Below the pieces are notes generated by a model, which saw nothing but the letters and a program-made list of their open reading frames with translations, was not told the DNA's origin and made no database searches. Positions 57,139 through 63,890 of a stretch of 64,000 nt of DNA are shown here, piece after piece (positions within the stretch are counted from its first letter, which is position 1; the number at the start of each line of letters is the position of its first letter). A program made the position numbers and the translations under genes. Origin of the DNA: Chitinophaga pollutisoli (GTDB taxonomy: Bacteria; Bacteroidota; Bacteroidia; Chitinophagales; Chitinophagaceae); assembly GCF_038396755.1 (NCBI RefSeq), contig NZ_CP149822.1, positions 4,246,001-4,310,000 of the forward strand, given 5' to 3'.

Positions 57139-57384
57139 CTATATTTCTTTTCTCACGGATGGCGGTGAAAGGAAAAAGGTAACCTCACTATGGAAATGTG
57201 GGTTCTCGATTACTTCCGTGGCGTAGTTGAGCGCATTTCCGCATACACATGGTGTGACATCACCGTCCATGTGTATATTGATGTAAACGGCCTTTATGTC
57301 GCTCGAAACATCGTTTAGAATGTCCATAATCCCTTCAAAATAGAGCATGAAGGCATCGTAGTTTTTAATGTTCAGTGGTTCCAT
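57139..57384 (-). CDS. Unknown small island protein (81 aa)
   Basis: An 81-residue product beginning 'MEPLNIKNYDAFMLYFEGIM' and including 'DVSSDIKAVYINIHMDGDV', two cysteines in 'TPCVCGNALNYATEVI', and 'HFHSEVTFFLSPPSVRKEI' at the end. I do not recognise a family. The ATG at 57384 lies within the last bases of the upstream gene (20-base overlap), so the two are probably translated together. An alternative start 30 bases upstream would increase the overlap. Confidence 0.6.
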   Translation of the reverse strand: MEPLNIKNYDAFMLYFEGIMDILNDVSSDIKAVYINIHMDGDVTPCVCGNALNYATEVIENPHFHSEVTFFLSPPSVRKEI

Positions 57385-57739
57385 CGGTAAATTTTTGGGT
57401 GAACAAGGCAACATGAGATTTGATGTAGTTGATTTCGCTGTTCAGGGTTTGGGCCTTTGTCTCCAGTGCTGATATATCAATTGTGAATTCAGTCTCCAAC
57501 ACGCGGAAATTCTGCTTAATTATTCCTTCCAGCAGTTCATATGCCACTTTGTGGATGGCTTCCCTTTCTATTTTTTTGGCCTCCCTTGAGGAGTTCAGGC
57601 TATTATCGAAGGTGGTAGCCGTCCATCCCAGCTCTAAGCATAATTTGGATTTAAACTCCCTGGATAGATTGCTTAGCGCCTTGAAATAGCCGTACTGATT
57701 GGCAATGCAATAGCCAATCCGATGTTTGATTTCTGTCAT
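57365..57739 (-). CDS. Unknown island protein (124 aa)
   Basis: A 124-residue, mostly helical protein starting 'MTEIKHRIGYCIANQYGYFK' with a helical middle ('ALSNLSREFKSKLCLELGWT') and a C-terminal heptad-like stretch ('DISALETKAQTLNSEINYI'). The segment 'CLELGWTATTFDNSLNSSRE' could be a helix-turn-helix-like region, but this is weak. I do not recognise the family. It overlaps the following 81-aa gene, together forming a two-gene unit between the recombinase and the XRE gene. Confidence 0.65.
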   Translation of the reverse strand: MTEIKHRIGYCIANQYGYFKALSNLSREFKSKLCLELGWTATTFDNSLNSSREAKKIEREAIHKVAYELLEGIIKQNFRVLETEFTIDISALETKAQTLNSEINYIKSHVALFTQKFTDGTTEH

Positions 57740-58116
57740 CGGTCAAGTTTTATGTGAGGAAAATATAGGGGAGTTGGGGTAGGAACTAAGGGGAGTAAAA
57801 AATGGCGTGGGTTAGTCCCTACCTGTTCCCGATGGGCTACGACACCCAGACAACGAGATAAGAACGCCCACACCAGTATGATGCAGGCGATTTACCTTAT
57901 CGCTCGTAGTCTATGAAAGGTCGTAGTTTTCGGGTACGAGTGAAAAGCAAATGCGCTCAATTATTTATCAGACGCCAAATTTAAGCATCTAGGAAGAATT
58001 CATGGTTGTTTTGTTTGGTAAACTATTTAACCAAATATAGTGAATATTTACACATAACCACACATGTGTGGTTGATATTTTCTTCGGTTAGCCCGTGCTT
58101 TACCTCAAAATTCGCA
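57740..58116. other. Divergent intergenic region between unknown operon and XRE gene
   Basis: 377 bases without a gene. Contains a GC-poor right half with the 18-bp palindrome and a TTTGGT/ACCAAA inverted pair (58014-58019 and 58030-58035). Part of it can be read as an N-terminal extension of the XRE protein, but this would translate the operator; I prefer to treat it as regulatory. Confidence 0.55.
58056..58073. promoter_or_regulatory. 18-bp perfect palindrome, probable XRE operator
   Basis: AACCACACATGTGTGGTT is identical to its reverse complement and lies 44 bases before the XRE start codon. Perfect palindromes of this size in front of small HTH regulators on mobile elements are typical autoregulatory sites. 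Binding is inferred. Confidence 0.65.
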
Positions 58117-58362
58117 ATGAGAAGTAAGCCGCACGCATCCAAAATTGACTTGTACGTTATCGAGAAGGTGAAGGAAATGAGGGAGAAGGCCCAAATGCGC
58201 CAGATAGATTTATCCCATCACCTCGGGCTTGCGGACAGTTTTGTATCGAATGTGGAGAGTGAGAGCCAGCGGCATAAGTATAACATCCGCCACCTGAACG
58301 ACCTGGCGAGGATCTTTAATTGTTCCCCGAAGGATTTTCTGCCGGAGAGTGCAATAGCATAA
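58117..58362 (+). CDS. XRE-family HTH regulator
   Basis: An 81-residue Cro/C1-type DNA-binding protein: 'VIEKVKEMREKAQMRQIDLS', 'HHLGLADSFVSNVESESQRH' (recognition helix) and 'LNDLARIFNCSPKDFLP'. It starts at the ATG 58117; a longer reading would run through the operator region. Such regulators control excision or cargo on mobile elements. It is the only rightward gene of the island and converges with the AT-rich cargo. Confidence 0.85.
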   Translation: MRSKPHASKIDLYVIEKVKEMREKAQMRQIDLSHHLGLADSFVSNVESESQRHKYNIRHLNDLARIFNCSPKDFLPESAIA

Positions 58363-58375
58363 GTAATGCGGGGGG

Positions 58376-58403
58376 ATTGTTTGGAACCCCCTGCCGGGAA
58401 GGG
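58376..58403 (+). repeat. 28-nt direct repeat, copy A (left border of AT-rich cargo)
   Basis: Begins ATTGTTTGGAACCCCC and ends GGGAAGGG. Identical to the copy at 61377-61404 in 26 of 28 positions and in the same orientation. It lies between the XRE stop and the end of the cargo genes. Confidence 0.9.
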
Positions 58404-58444
58404 AGTGATAGGTCTGCAAGAGGTAATTCCTCGTTGTGTAAACT

Positions 58445-59479
58445 TTAATCTGCAAGTAGCTTTGCCTGTTCCCAAATAATATCGGAGGTAATTTCGTTTA
58501 GTTTACTTCCGACTTGTTTTGTTACCCATCTTGTCTCCCTAATGCAAGTTACATTGTAGTTTTCACAAAGTGGGTTTTCCGAAATTAGGTGCTCAAGCTT
58601 TAAGATATTCTTCCTGATGCCTTTAGGGAATTCTTGTAAATGACGTTTTACAATTTTTAAATTTGATACGAATATTTTTTGATGGGGAGGAGAAAGCGCA
58701 AATAAAGGAAGTGTTATATCATTAGTGTCTGAAATGCAACCACACGAATCAACTAACAATTTCGCACTCATGTTTTTTGTAGTTTCAAGCAAATCATTAA
58801 GATGAAAGTAGTAAACAGAGTTATTAACTAGCTTTGGGAGAATCGTTGTGTCTTTTGATAAAATATCAGAGAGTAAACATTCATCTCTATTTAGATTATC
58901 AACAAGCTTTATGTATGTTAAACGATCTTTGTTCAGATTGATTTGTTTTGTTTCTAAATGGCTGATCTTAAACTGTCCTTCAGAGTAAATTTTCGTATGA
59001 ACCTTGTACAAATTAAAACTCGTTTTTGATTCCCCATTTTGAATATACTTGAATATTATACCGACTGGGATTGAGTATCTTATATTCAAAGGTAAATCAG
59101 TAGAAAAGTCAATTTGAGGTATCTTAAAATTATCTTCTACATACTTATATACGAGGTTTGAGAATTCAAAGCAATTCCATGTGTTTCCTACAACAACGCT
59201 ATCATACAATAAATTCTCACTGCTTGGTGTTATGATCTCCAGTCCTTGTAAAATAACGCCGGGGGTAATCGAATTAAATTTTATAGATATTAAATCCTTG
59301 TTGTTCTCAGAATAGTTCATTTGCATGTCCCAATAAGGAATCTGAGCGACGGCAAATTGTTTTTGACTTAGATTTAGAGTTTTTAAAGCAATTAGAACTC
59401 CGGCTACGCTTAGTATAAAACTTACAATTGATATAGATTTGGCGCTAATGCGCTTGATAAAACTAAATAGTTTTCGCAT
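58445..59479 (-). CDS. Unknown membrane-anchored cargo protein (344 aa)
   Basis: The third gene of the leftward AT-rich cargo. One N-terminal membrane segment is visible after a short basic start ('SISIVSFILSVAGVLIAL', residues 15-32); the remainder is soluble with no motif I can name. Features include 'PYWDMQMNYSENNKDLISI', a CGC pair in 'LLVDSCGCISDTNDI', and a Lys-rich C-terminal helix region. Codon use and base composition are far more AT-rich than the host genes. It follows the 360-aa gene by 82 bases. Membrane-bound effector or sensor is conceivable, but there is no direct evidence. Confidence 0.7.
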   Translation of the reverse strand: MRKLFSFIKRISAKSISIVSFILSVAGVLIALKTLNLSQKQFAVAQIPYWDMQMNYSENNKDLISIKFNSITPGVILQGLEIITPSSENLLYDSVVVGNTWNCFEFSNLVYKYVEDNFKIPQIDFSTDLPLNIRYSIPVGIIFKYIQNGESKTSFNLYKVHTKIYSEGQFKISHLETKQINLNKDRLTYIKLVDNLNRDECLLSDILSKDTTILPKLVNNSVYYFHLNDLLETTKNMSAKLLVDSCGCISDTNDITLPLFALSPPHQKIFVSNLKIVKRHLQEFPKGIRKNILKLEHLISENPLCENYNVTCIRETRWVTKQVGSKLNEITSDIIWEQAKLLAD

Positions 59480-59561
59480 TGAAGTGCGTTTTGAGGCTTA
59501 GATAGTAGATTTAGATGTCTTTAAAGGCCGAGTTGGAGTTTGTTAAGAAATTTGGGAATGT

Positions 59562-60644
59562 TTATTCCTCAATCAGAAATTCATCTACTTCAATAAAACT
59601 GATCCTGGTTCTTGTTTTTTTTGCTGTTCCACTAATATTTACATATTGCTTCAATTTATGTGCTTCTAGGGCATTTTTGTAATCATCACTACTCAATCGA
59701 GCGGATGCAACAACGGGCAAATCTTGGTATGACCCACCTAGTGTTATCGCATTCCTTGTACCATCTGGATCCCTCGATTTCAGTGAGGTTATTAGTCCTC
59801 GAAAATCTAACCTTATGGTTTCAACGGCGCGATTGCTAACATTTTCAATGAAATTGCTAAGATTTAAGATTTTTTGACGGGTTATTTCTTGGGACTCAAT
59901 TTTAGATGATTCACTCAAGTTGGTAAATGAAAAATCAATGTTTTTAATCTCAGCATTTAGGTAAAAGGTCTCTATATCTTTTAATAATTTTAAGTTAATC
60001 AATTCCTCATTCTCAATTAAGTATTCGTCAGTCACATCAACCAGTCGTGGTGTTAAAACTTCGCGATTTACAAAACTTAATACATTTTTCACTCGAGTAT
60101 TTATTTCTCGGGAATAAACTTCTTGCCTATCGAATAATTCTCGCTCTTTGATTAATTCGTTTTGAGGTAATTGTATTTTAGCAATAAAGCTACCTTTTTG
60201 AGTCTCAATAAACTCACAAAGGTTTAAATATCTATTTGCTTCAGGGGGGACACGAGTGCTCGTACTGTTTTTGTCAATGACAAAACTCGCTGTGTCTAAA
60301 AGTATTGACTTTATTCTTTCTAATACCTCATCAAAACGAGAAAGTGAAATCTTCCCATCGCGAGTATTTTCATCGTATATCCTAATGCTAAATATTGTCT
60401 GCTCCTGTTCAATGATTAATACAAGCTCATCTAGAGATAAATTATAAATGGAACCTAGAATATCTAATATGTTTCTTGTAAACACACTAAAATCTACATG
60501 GTTATTATTTATTGGAACCGAAATCACATAATTGTCCGGGAGTCCTAAGTCTCTCGGCGGCGAATATTTTGTGAACTTTTCATTTCTGTCAGATGCAACC
60601 CAATTTCTATTCAATAGAAATGCTGCAATATTTTCATGAAGCAT
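59562..60644 (-). CDS. Unknown cargo protein (360 aa), partner of the DUF4365 gene
   Basis: A 360-residue cytosolic protein starting 2 bases after the DUF4365 gene stop, so almost surely co-expressed with it. The N-terminal part has 'AAFLLNRNWVASDRNEKFTK' and 'NYVISVPINNNHVDFSVF', the middle 'LCEFIETQKGSFIAKIQLP', followed by a helical region with many charged residues and a C-terminal region with 'IRLDFRGLITSLKSRDP' and 'ISGTAKKTRTRISFIEVDEF'. I do not recognise a named family. The pairing with a nuclease-like protein suggests a defence or anti-competitor module, as inference only. Confidence 0.7.
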   Translation of the reverse strand: MLHENIAAFLLNRNWVASDRNEKFTKYSPPRDLGLPDNYVISVPINNNHVDFSVFTRNILDILGSIYNLSLDELVLIIEQEQTIFSIRIYDENTRDGKISLSRFDEVLERIKSILLDTASFVIDKNSTSTRVPPEANRYLNLCEFIETQKGSFIAKIQLPQNELIKERELFDRQEVYSREINTRVKNVLSFVNREVLTPRLVDVTDEYLIENEELINLKLLKDIETFYLNAEIKNIDFSFTNLSESSKIESQEITRQKILNLSNFIENVSNRAVETIRLDFRGLITSLKSRDPDGTRNAITLGGSYQDLPVVASARLSSDDYKNALEAHKLKQYVNISGTAKKTRTRISFIEVDEFLIEE

Positions 60645-60646
60645 AG

Positions 60647-61183
60647 TTAAGAATAAAAAGTTTGGTAAAGGTCGTCAAAACAATTAATACTTAGTAAGTT
60701 AGTTGTCGGGATATTAATTCTTTCCTTGGATACATTACTTGAAAGTTGTGTGCCGTCTGGTGGTACATACCAATAGGCACATTTTCTCAATAATATTTCA
60801 TCATTTGTTATATGAACCCATAGATTTCGATCAGATGGCAAGACAAACAGAATCAGAATTAAAGGAGATAGATTGTTATTGTTTGCGAGTTTTCTTGTCG
60901 CTAAATCGTTAAAATTTTTTACTTCAAGGTCATATTTGATATTCCCTGTGGATGAATCAATTGTAACACTTGCTTCAGTCGTAGCTTTCAGTTGAATATC
61001 TATATATTTATTGTCTTTAAGGTAACGTGTACCCCCATTTGGATTGTTGTAGGCATGAATTTTACTAACTGTGAAGTCTACGCCGTAGTCTAGCTCCGGC
61101 TTGTCAAGCATAAAACCTTTGTTGGCCGCTAAGATCCGAATAAAATTGTTAGATAGTTGTTCTTTAATATGAGTTTCGGTCAT
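60647..61183 (-). CDS. DUF4365 nuclease-like protein
   Basis: A 178-residue protein matching the DUF4365 pattern: 'HIKEQLSNNFIRILAANKGF', acidic residue in 'LDYGVDFTVSKI', 'KYIDIQLKATTEASVTID' (Asp and Gln-x-Lys of a PD-(D/E)xK-type core), 'YDLEVKNFNDL', 'PLILILFVLPSDRNLWVHI' and 'LLRKCAYWYVPPDGTQL'. DUF4365 proteins are predicted nucleases often found near defence genes. It is the first gene of the AT-rich leftward operon and is followed after 2 bases by the 360-aa partner. Confidence 0.8.
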   Translation of the reverse strand: MTETHIKEQLSNNFIRILAANKGFMLDKPELDYGVDFTVSKIHAYNNPNGGTRYLKDNKYIDIQLKATTEASVTIDSSTGNIKYDLEVKNFNDLATRKLANNNNLSPLILILFVLPSDRNLWVHITNDEILLRKCAYWYVPPDGTQLSSNVSKERINIPTTNLLSINCFDDLYQTFYS

Positions 61184-61376
61184 GGTAACAGGAATATGGG
61201 GAACATAATTGGTTGAATAACAATTTTAAATATAGGTAAAATTTTCTTTCGAAATTCAAGTTCAGCCAAAAATGCCATAGGAAACGCCCAGCAGTAGTAA
61301 TAAATTAAAAAAGGGGGGAATTTGAAAATCTTAGATGCTTCCGCGTTGTGAAATTTCTATATTCATTGGGTTGCGT

Positions 61377-61404
61377 ATTGTTTGGAAACCCCTGCTGGGA
61401 AGGG
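61377..61404 (+). repeat. 28-nt direct repeat, copy B (right border of AT-rich cargo)
   Basis: Begins ATTGTTTGGAAACCCC and ends GGGAAGGG; differs from copy A (58376-58403) at two positions only. The composition changes abruptly at this point, from the AT-rich cargo to the GC-richer mob genes. Confidence 0.9.
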
Positions 61405-61405
61405 G

Positions 61406-61437
61406 AGGGGGAAGGGGCGGCATTAGCCCCTTCCCCG
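61406..61437 (-). terminator. GC-rich hairpin after mobA
   Basis: GGGGAAGGGGC at 61408-61418 pairs perfectly with GCCCCTTCCCC at 61426-61436, loop GGCATTA. It lies directly downstream of the mobA stop on the minus strand and directly next to repeat copy B. There is no T run, so it may terminate weakly or protect the message. Confidence 0.6.
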
Positions 61438-61439
61438 GT

Positions 61440-62201
61440 TTAAATACGCATTCCGCGATTTTGGCGCAGCCTAAACGATTGCCGGTTGTTCAGTCTTTCG
61501 ATTGTTTCCTGAATGATCTGCAAGGAAAAGCCTATATCGCTGCCTTTCGTCCTTACCTTTTGGGTGTCTACGAAAGCGATCCCCCGCCCCTTATCCACTT
61601 CGTACCCGCTCAATTTCATTAGTGAAAGGAAGGAACTAAAGTCTTTCGCGTCCAGTAACGCCTTAGTCACCGCACGTTTCAATGCGTTCTTTCGCTGGTC
61701 CTCCCGGGGAATCAGTTGATTTACGGAGGAAAGAAACCGGCGGGGATTCAGGACTTTAGTGAGGTTGTATTTCTGCTCCATCTTCCTGCAGAAGCGGACG
61801 ATCTGCCGGTAATTATTACTATCCGAAACCGTTTTCCCATCATAACGGATGCGGTTGGCGATTATATGAATATGCTGATGCTGCGTGTCATTATGGGAAA
61901 TGGCGAGGTACTGGCAGTCAGCGAACCCCAAATCCTCCGCGCACTCCTGGGCAATAGCCTCTTTTAGCCCGGACCGAACCTTATCTCCCGGCGCCAGACT
62001 TAAAATCACATGCATGACGGGCTTCCCCAATTTAGGATTATGCCCTCTCAGTTCCTCATACTGCCGGATCAGCTCGTTTTTATCGCCATAACAGTTATTG
62101 TAATGAATCACTTCCGCCCGTTCGACCTGGCCCTGCTTCGGACTAAGGCAATAACTAATGCAGCCTTTGAAGCTTTTCCCGATGATAATTTTTCCGATCA
62201 T
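61440..62201 (-). CDS. Relaxase MobA-type mobilization protein
   Basis: A 253-residue relaxase/mobilization nuclease that would nick the element at oriT and lead DNA transfer. The N-terminal half has 'IIGKSFKGCISYCLSPKQG' and 'VMHVILSLAPGDKV', and the metal-binding three-His motif 'QHQHIHIIANRIRYDGK'. The catalytic Tyr is not assigned with certainty (candidates in the N-terminal region). It is short compared with full MobA proteins, with no primase domain. Its start overlaps the mobC stop by 4 bases. Confidence 0.9.
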   Translation of the reverse strand: MIGKIIIGKSFKGCISYCLSPKQGQVERAEVIHYNNCYGDKNELIRQYEELRGHNPKLGKPVMHVILSLAPGDKVRSGLKEAIAQECAEDLGFADCQYLAISHNDTQHQHIHIIANRIRYDGKTVSDSNNYRQIVRFCRKMEQKYNLTKVLNPRRFLSSVNQLIPREDQRKNALKRAVTKALLDAKDFSSFLSLMKLSGYEVDKGRGIAFVDTQKVRTKGSDIGFSLQIIQETIERLNNRQSFRLRQNRGMRI

Positions 62202-62560
62202 GGCAGGCTGGATTTGATTTCAGAGGAAAGTTTTTGCAACGTTTCGAGGCAGGCAACCAACAGAAGCCGCTCCATTTCACTAAGCGAAAGCCCGCAATTT
62301 AGTTTCCGGGCCATTTGGTTTAGGAGTGCAGCGGTGTGATTTATCCTTCCGGTGAATTGGAGGATCTCCCGCGGAATGTGCTTAATTTTTACAGGCAATC
62401 CTTTCCCTGCGTGTAAGAGATATTCCGAAATGGTGAGGTTAGCTTCCTTTGCTTTTGCCCTAATTACCAATCGATCGACCGGTGTACACATCACCGCCAG
62501 CTGCTCGGTTTTCCTAACTTGTTTACGCGGCCTTCCGCCCCTGTTTCGCTTCACTTGCAT
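62198..62560 (-). CDS. MobC-type relaxosome accessory protein
   Basis: A 120-residue basic protein that begins 'MQVKRNRGGRPRKQVRKTEQ' and continues with a ribbon-helix-helix-like stretch 'VMCTPVDRLVIRAKAKEANL' and 'TISEYLLHAGKGLPV', then a helical C-terminal half with 'ILQFTGRINHTAALLNQMAR'. This is the pattern of MobC proteins, which help the relaxase open oriT. The ATG at 62560 is used; a TTG 21 bases upstream is possible. Its stop overlaps the mobA start (ATGA). Confidence 0.88.
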   Translation of the reverse strand: MQVKRNRGGRPRKQVRKTEQLAVMCTPVDRLVIRAKAKEANLTISEYLLHAGKGLPVKIKHIPREILQFTGRINHTAALLNQMARKLNCGLSLSEMERLLLVACLETLQKLSSEIKSSLP

Positions 62561-62597
62561 CGCATACACTTTTATGAACAAAACATAATAAATAACC

Positions 62598-62662
62598 CTC
62601 CCCGAATGCCGTAGGCATGAGGGGAGCTAGCGCGTTTTGACGAAGTCAAAACATAGCTGGCT
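62598..62662. other. Candidate oriT: two adjacent hairpins upstream of mobC
   Basis: Hairpin 1 (62598-62626): CTCCCC-GA-ATGCC-GTA-GGCAT-GA-GGGGAG. Hairpin 2 (62625-62662): AGCTAGC-GC-GTTTTGAC-GAA-GTCAAAAC-ATA-GCTGGCT, with one mismatch in the outer arm. Two strong inverted repeats directly upstream of a mobC-mobA operon are the usual layout of an origin of transfer. The nick site cannot be named. Confidence 0.6.
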
Positions 62663-62792
62663 CCTACCAAAAATCTTTTTCTTTCATCGGCCAGCGGGGG
62701 AAGAGGGGAGGGGATGACTGTGGGGGAGCCGTTCCAAACCGCCGGTGAAAAGAGAAGATAGGGCCGGTTTGCCTGAAAGTTATTCAACCAGC

Positions 62793-62896
62793 TCATTTGC
62801 AAATATTTACAGGCTTAACAGGTTGGGCCGGGAGGGTTTCAATCACAGGCCCCAAAACCTCCGCCAAATCCAAAAAGTGTTCAAACAATCGCTCCT
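62793..62896 (-). other. Stranded C-terminal coding segment of the recombinase (used in the circular form)
   Basis: Read leftwards from the right att core, the frame that continues the recombinase from its 'RSE' codons reads 34 sense codons, including 'KERLFEHFLDLAEVLGPVI' and 'LPAQPVKPVNICK', and then TGA at 62793-62795. This frame is fixed by the shared 9-bp core, and the sequence has a protein-like amphipathic helix at its start. In the integrated island it has no start codon of its own inside the element, so it is silent or fused to chromosomal sequence. Confidence 0.75.
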
Positions 62897-62905
62897 TCTC
62901 GCTAC
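62897..62905 (+). repeat. attR core (right end of the island)
   Basis: TCTCGCTAC, same as 55238-55246. It is followed after five bases by the terminator that would originally have followed the tRNA. Confidence 0.75.
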
Positions 62906-62909
62906 AGCT

Positions 62910-62941
62910 AAAAGGGTCGCATTTTATGCGACCCTTTTTTG
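62910..62941 (+). terminator. Displaced original tRNA terminator
   Basis: AAAGGGTCGCAT at 62911-62922 pairs with ATGCGACCCTTT at 62926-62937, loop TTT, followed by more T. No plus-strand gene ends just upstream of it today. Joining the sequence after the right core to the tRNA places it five bases after the core, as expected for a tRNA terminator. Confidence 0.82.
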
Positions 62942-62970
62942 CAATCAAGAATAAGATAACTTGTCTATAA

Positions 62971-63678
62971 TTGCTACTTATGCGATGGCACGTTACCATG
63001 CTGCCAATCAGCGATAGCGCTACCAGGATTGTCATCCAAAAATCCACTAACGGCACTTTTGAAGCAATCAAATGCGAATCATCTACCGACAGCTTTCCCA
63101 AAGGATTTGTTTATTTCACGCTTACGCCCAAGGGCAATCAAATACGTAGTGAAAAAAGAAGATGCATTGTCAGTACTGATTTTCCCGCCAAACAGACCGG
63201 TAATCTTTTTTCTCCCTATCTTATGACCAATCCGATCGTTCAGCACCCTGCGTTGTTGCGCGTATCTCCCGACAATCTCAAACACAAATTGCCCGAATTG
63301 GAATACTTTGTGAAAAATCCCATCGACGCTGAATACAAAAAAATTTCCCCGATCAGGTGTTGGACGCCTATAAAAAAGCTTATGCCGAACTACCCACAAC
63401 AAAAAAGGTTTTCTATCCGATCCCCGCTATTACCTTCCCGCTCGACTCTGAAGCAAAACAGCCCGGGAAGGTGGCTGTGATAGTTGACGGTCTTTGCGGT
63501 ATCAACTGAGTATTTTATTTCCCTCGCTGACAAACATGCCGCGTTAACGCTGGAACCGCCGCAAAGTACATGCGGTTGGCAATTATGCTGGTTGAATACG
63601 TTTAACGGCCGGGTAGTGGGAGGTTATCCGCTTAATATTAAGTTACCAATGGCGTTGGGCGCGGTGTACGTACAATGA
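62971..63678 (+). pseudogene. Decayed gene, possibly S41-family peptidase
   Basis: Protein-like fragments occur in at least two alternating plus-strand frames: 'TNPIVQHPALLRVSPDNLKH' and 'YFVKNPIDAEYKK' up to about 63343, then 'VLDAYKKAYAELPTTKKVFY' and 'QPGKVAVIVDGLCG' in another frame, and then 'STEYFISLADKHAALTL' and 'VVGGYPLNIKLPM' in the first frame again. The order 'GKVAVIVDGLCG' then 'STEYFISLADKHA' resembles the catalytic-serine region of S41 peptidases, but this is tentative. Several indels in 700 bases indicate a dead gene. It lies just right of the island. Confidence 0.5.
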
Positions 63679-63890
63679 AGAAAAAATGAGTATTATCGGC
63701 TCGCATTTATTCGATGAACGCCTTTTTCAAATAATATCGTAGCCACAACGTAGCCCTCAGCGTCATTCGAATGTTAAAGGAAAGAAAGCGGAACAAGCGT
63801 GCGAACGCGGGCGCAATCTGATGCGCGGCCTGCATTTTGTTGAAGAAAGATGGAATCATCTCTTTAACAACCGTATCAAACCCCCAAACC

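Larger units (their letters stand above)
55238..62905. mobile_element. Mobilizable genomic island at tRNA-Met
   Basis: An integrated element of about 7.66 kb. Evidence: 9-bp direct repeat at both ends, one at the 3' end of a tRNA; a serine recombinase at the tRNA-proximal end; relaxase MobA and accessory MobC at the other end; AT-rich cargo unlike the host genes; and the apparent original tRNA terminator displaced to just after the right end. It has no conjugation machinery, so it would be mobilised by a helper element. In excised form the ends would join through the core and restore the longer recombinase frame. Confidence 0.85.

Noticed and set aside
58006..58116. N-terminal extension of the XRE regulator
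   Set aside because: It would translate the palindrome region; the family starts at the internal ATG at 58117.
62793..63101. A 102-codon leftward frame with its own start right of the island
   Set aside because: It spans the attachment core; only the part left of 62905 looks like protein, and that part fits as the recombinase tail.
62971..63480. A 169-codon open frame read as a single intact gene
   Set aside because: Similarity-like blocks jump to another frame near 63345 and back near 63500, so it is described as a decayed gene.
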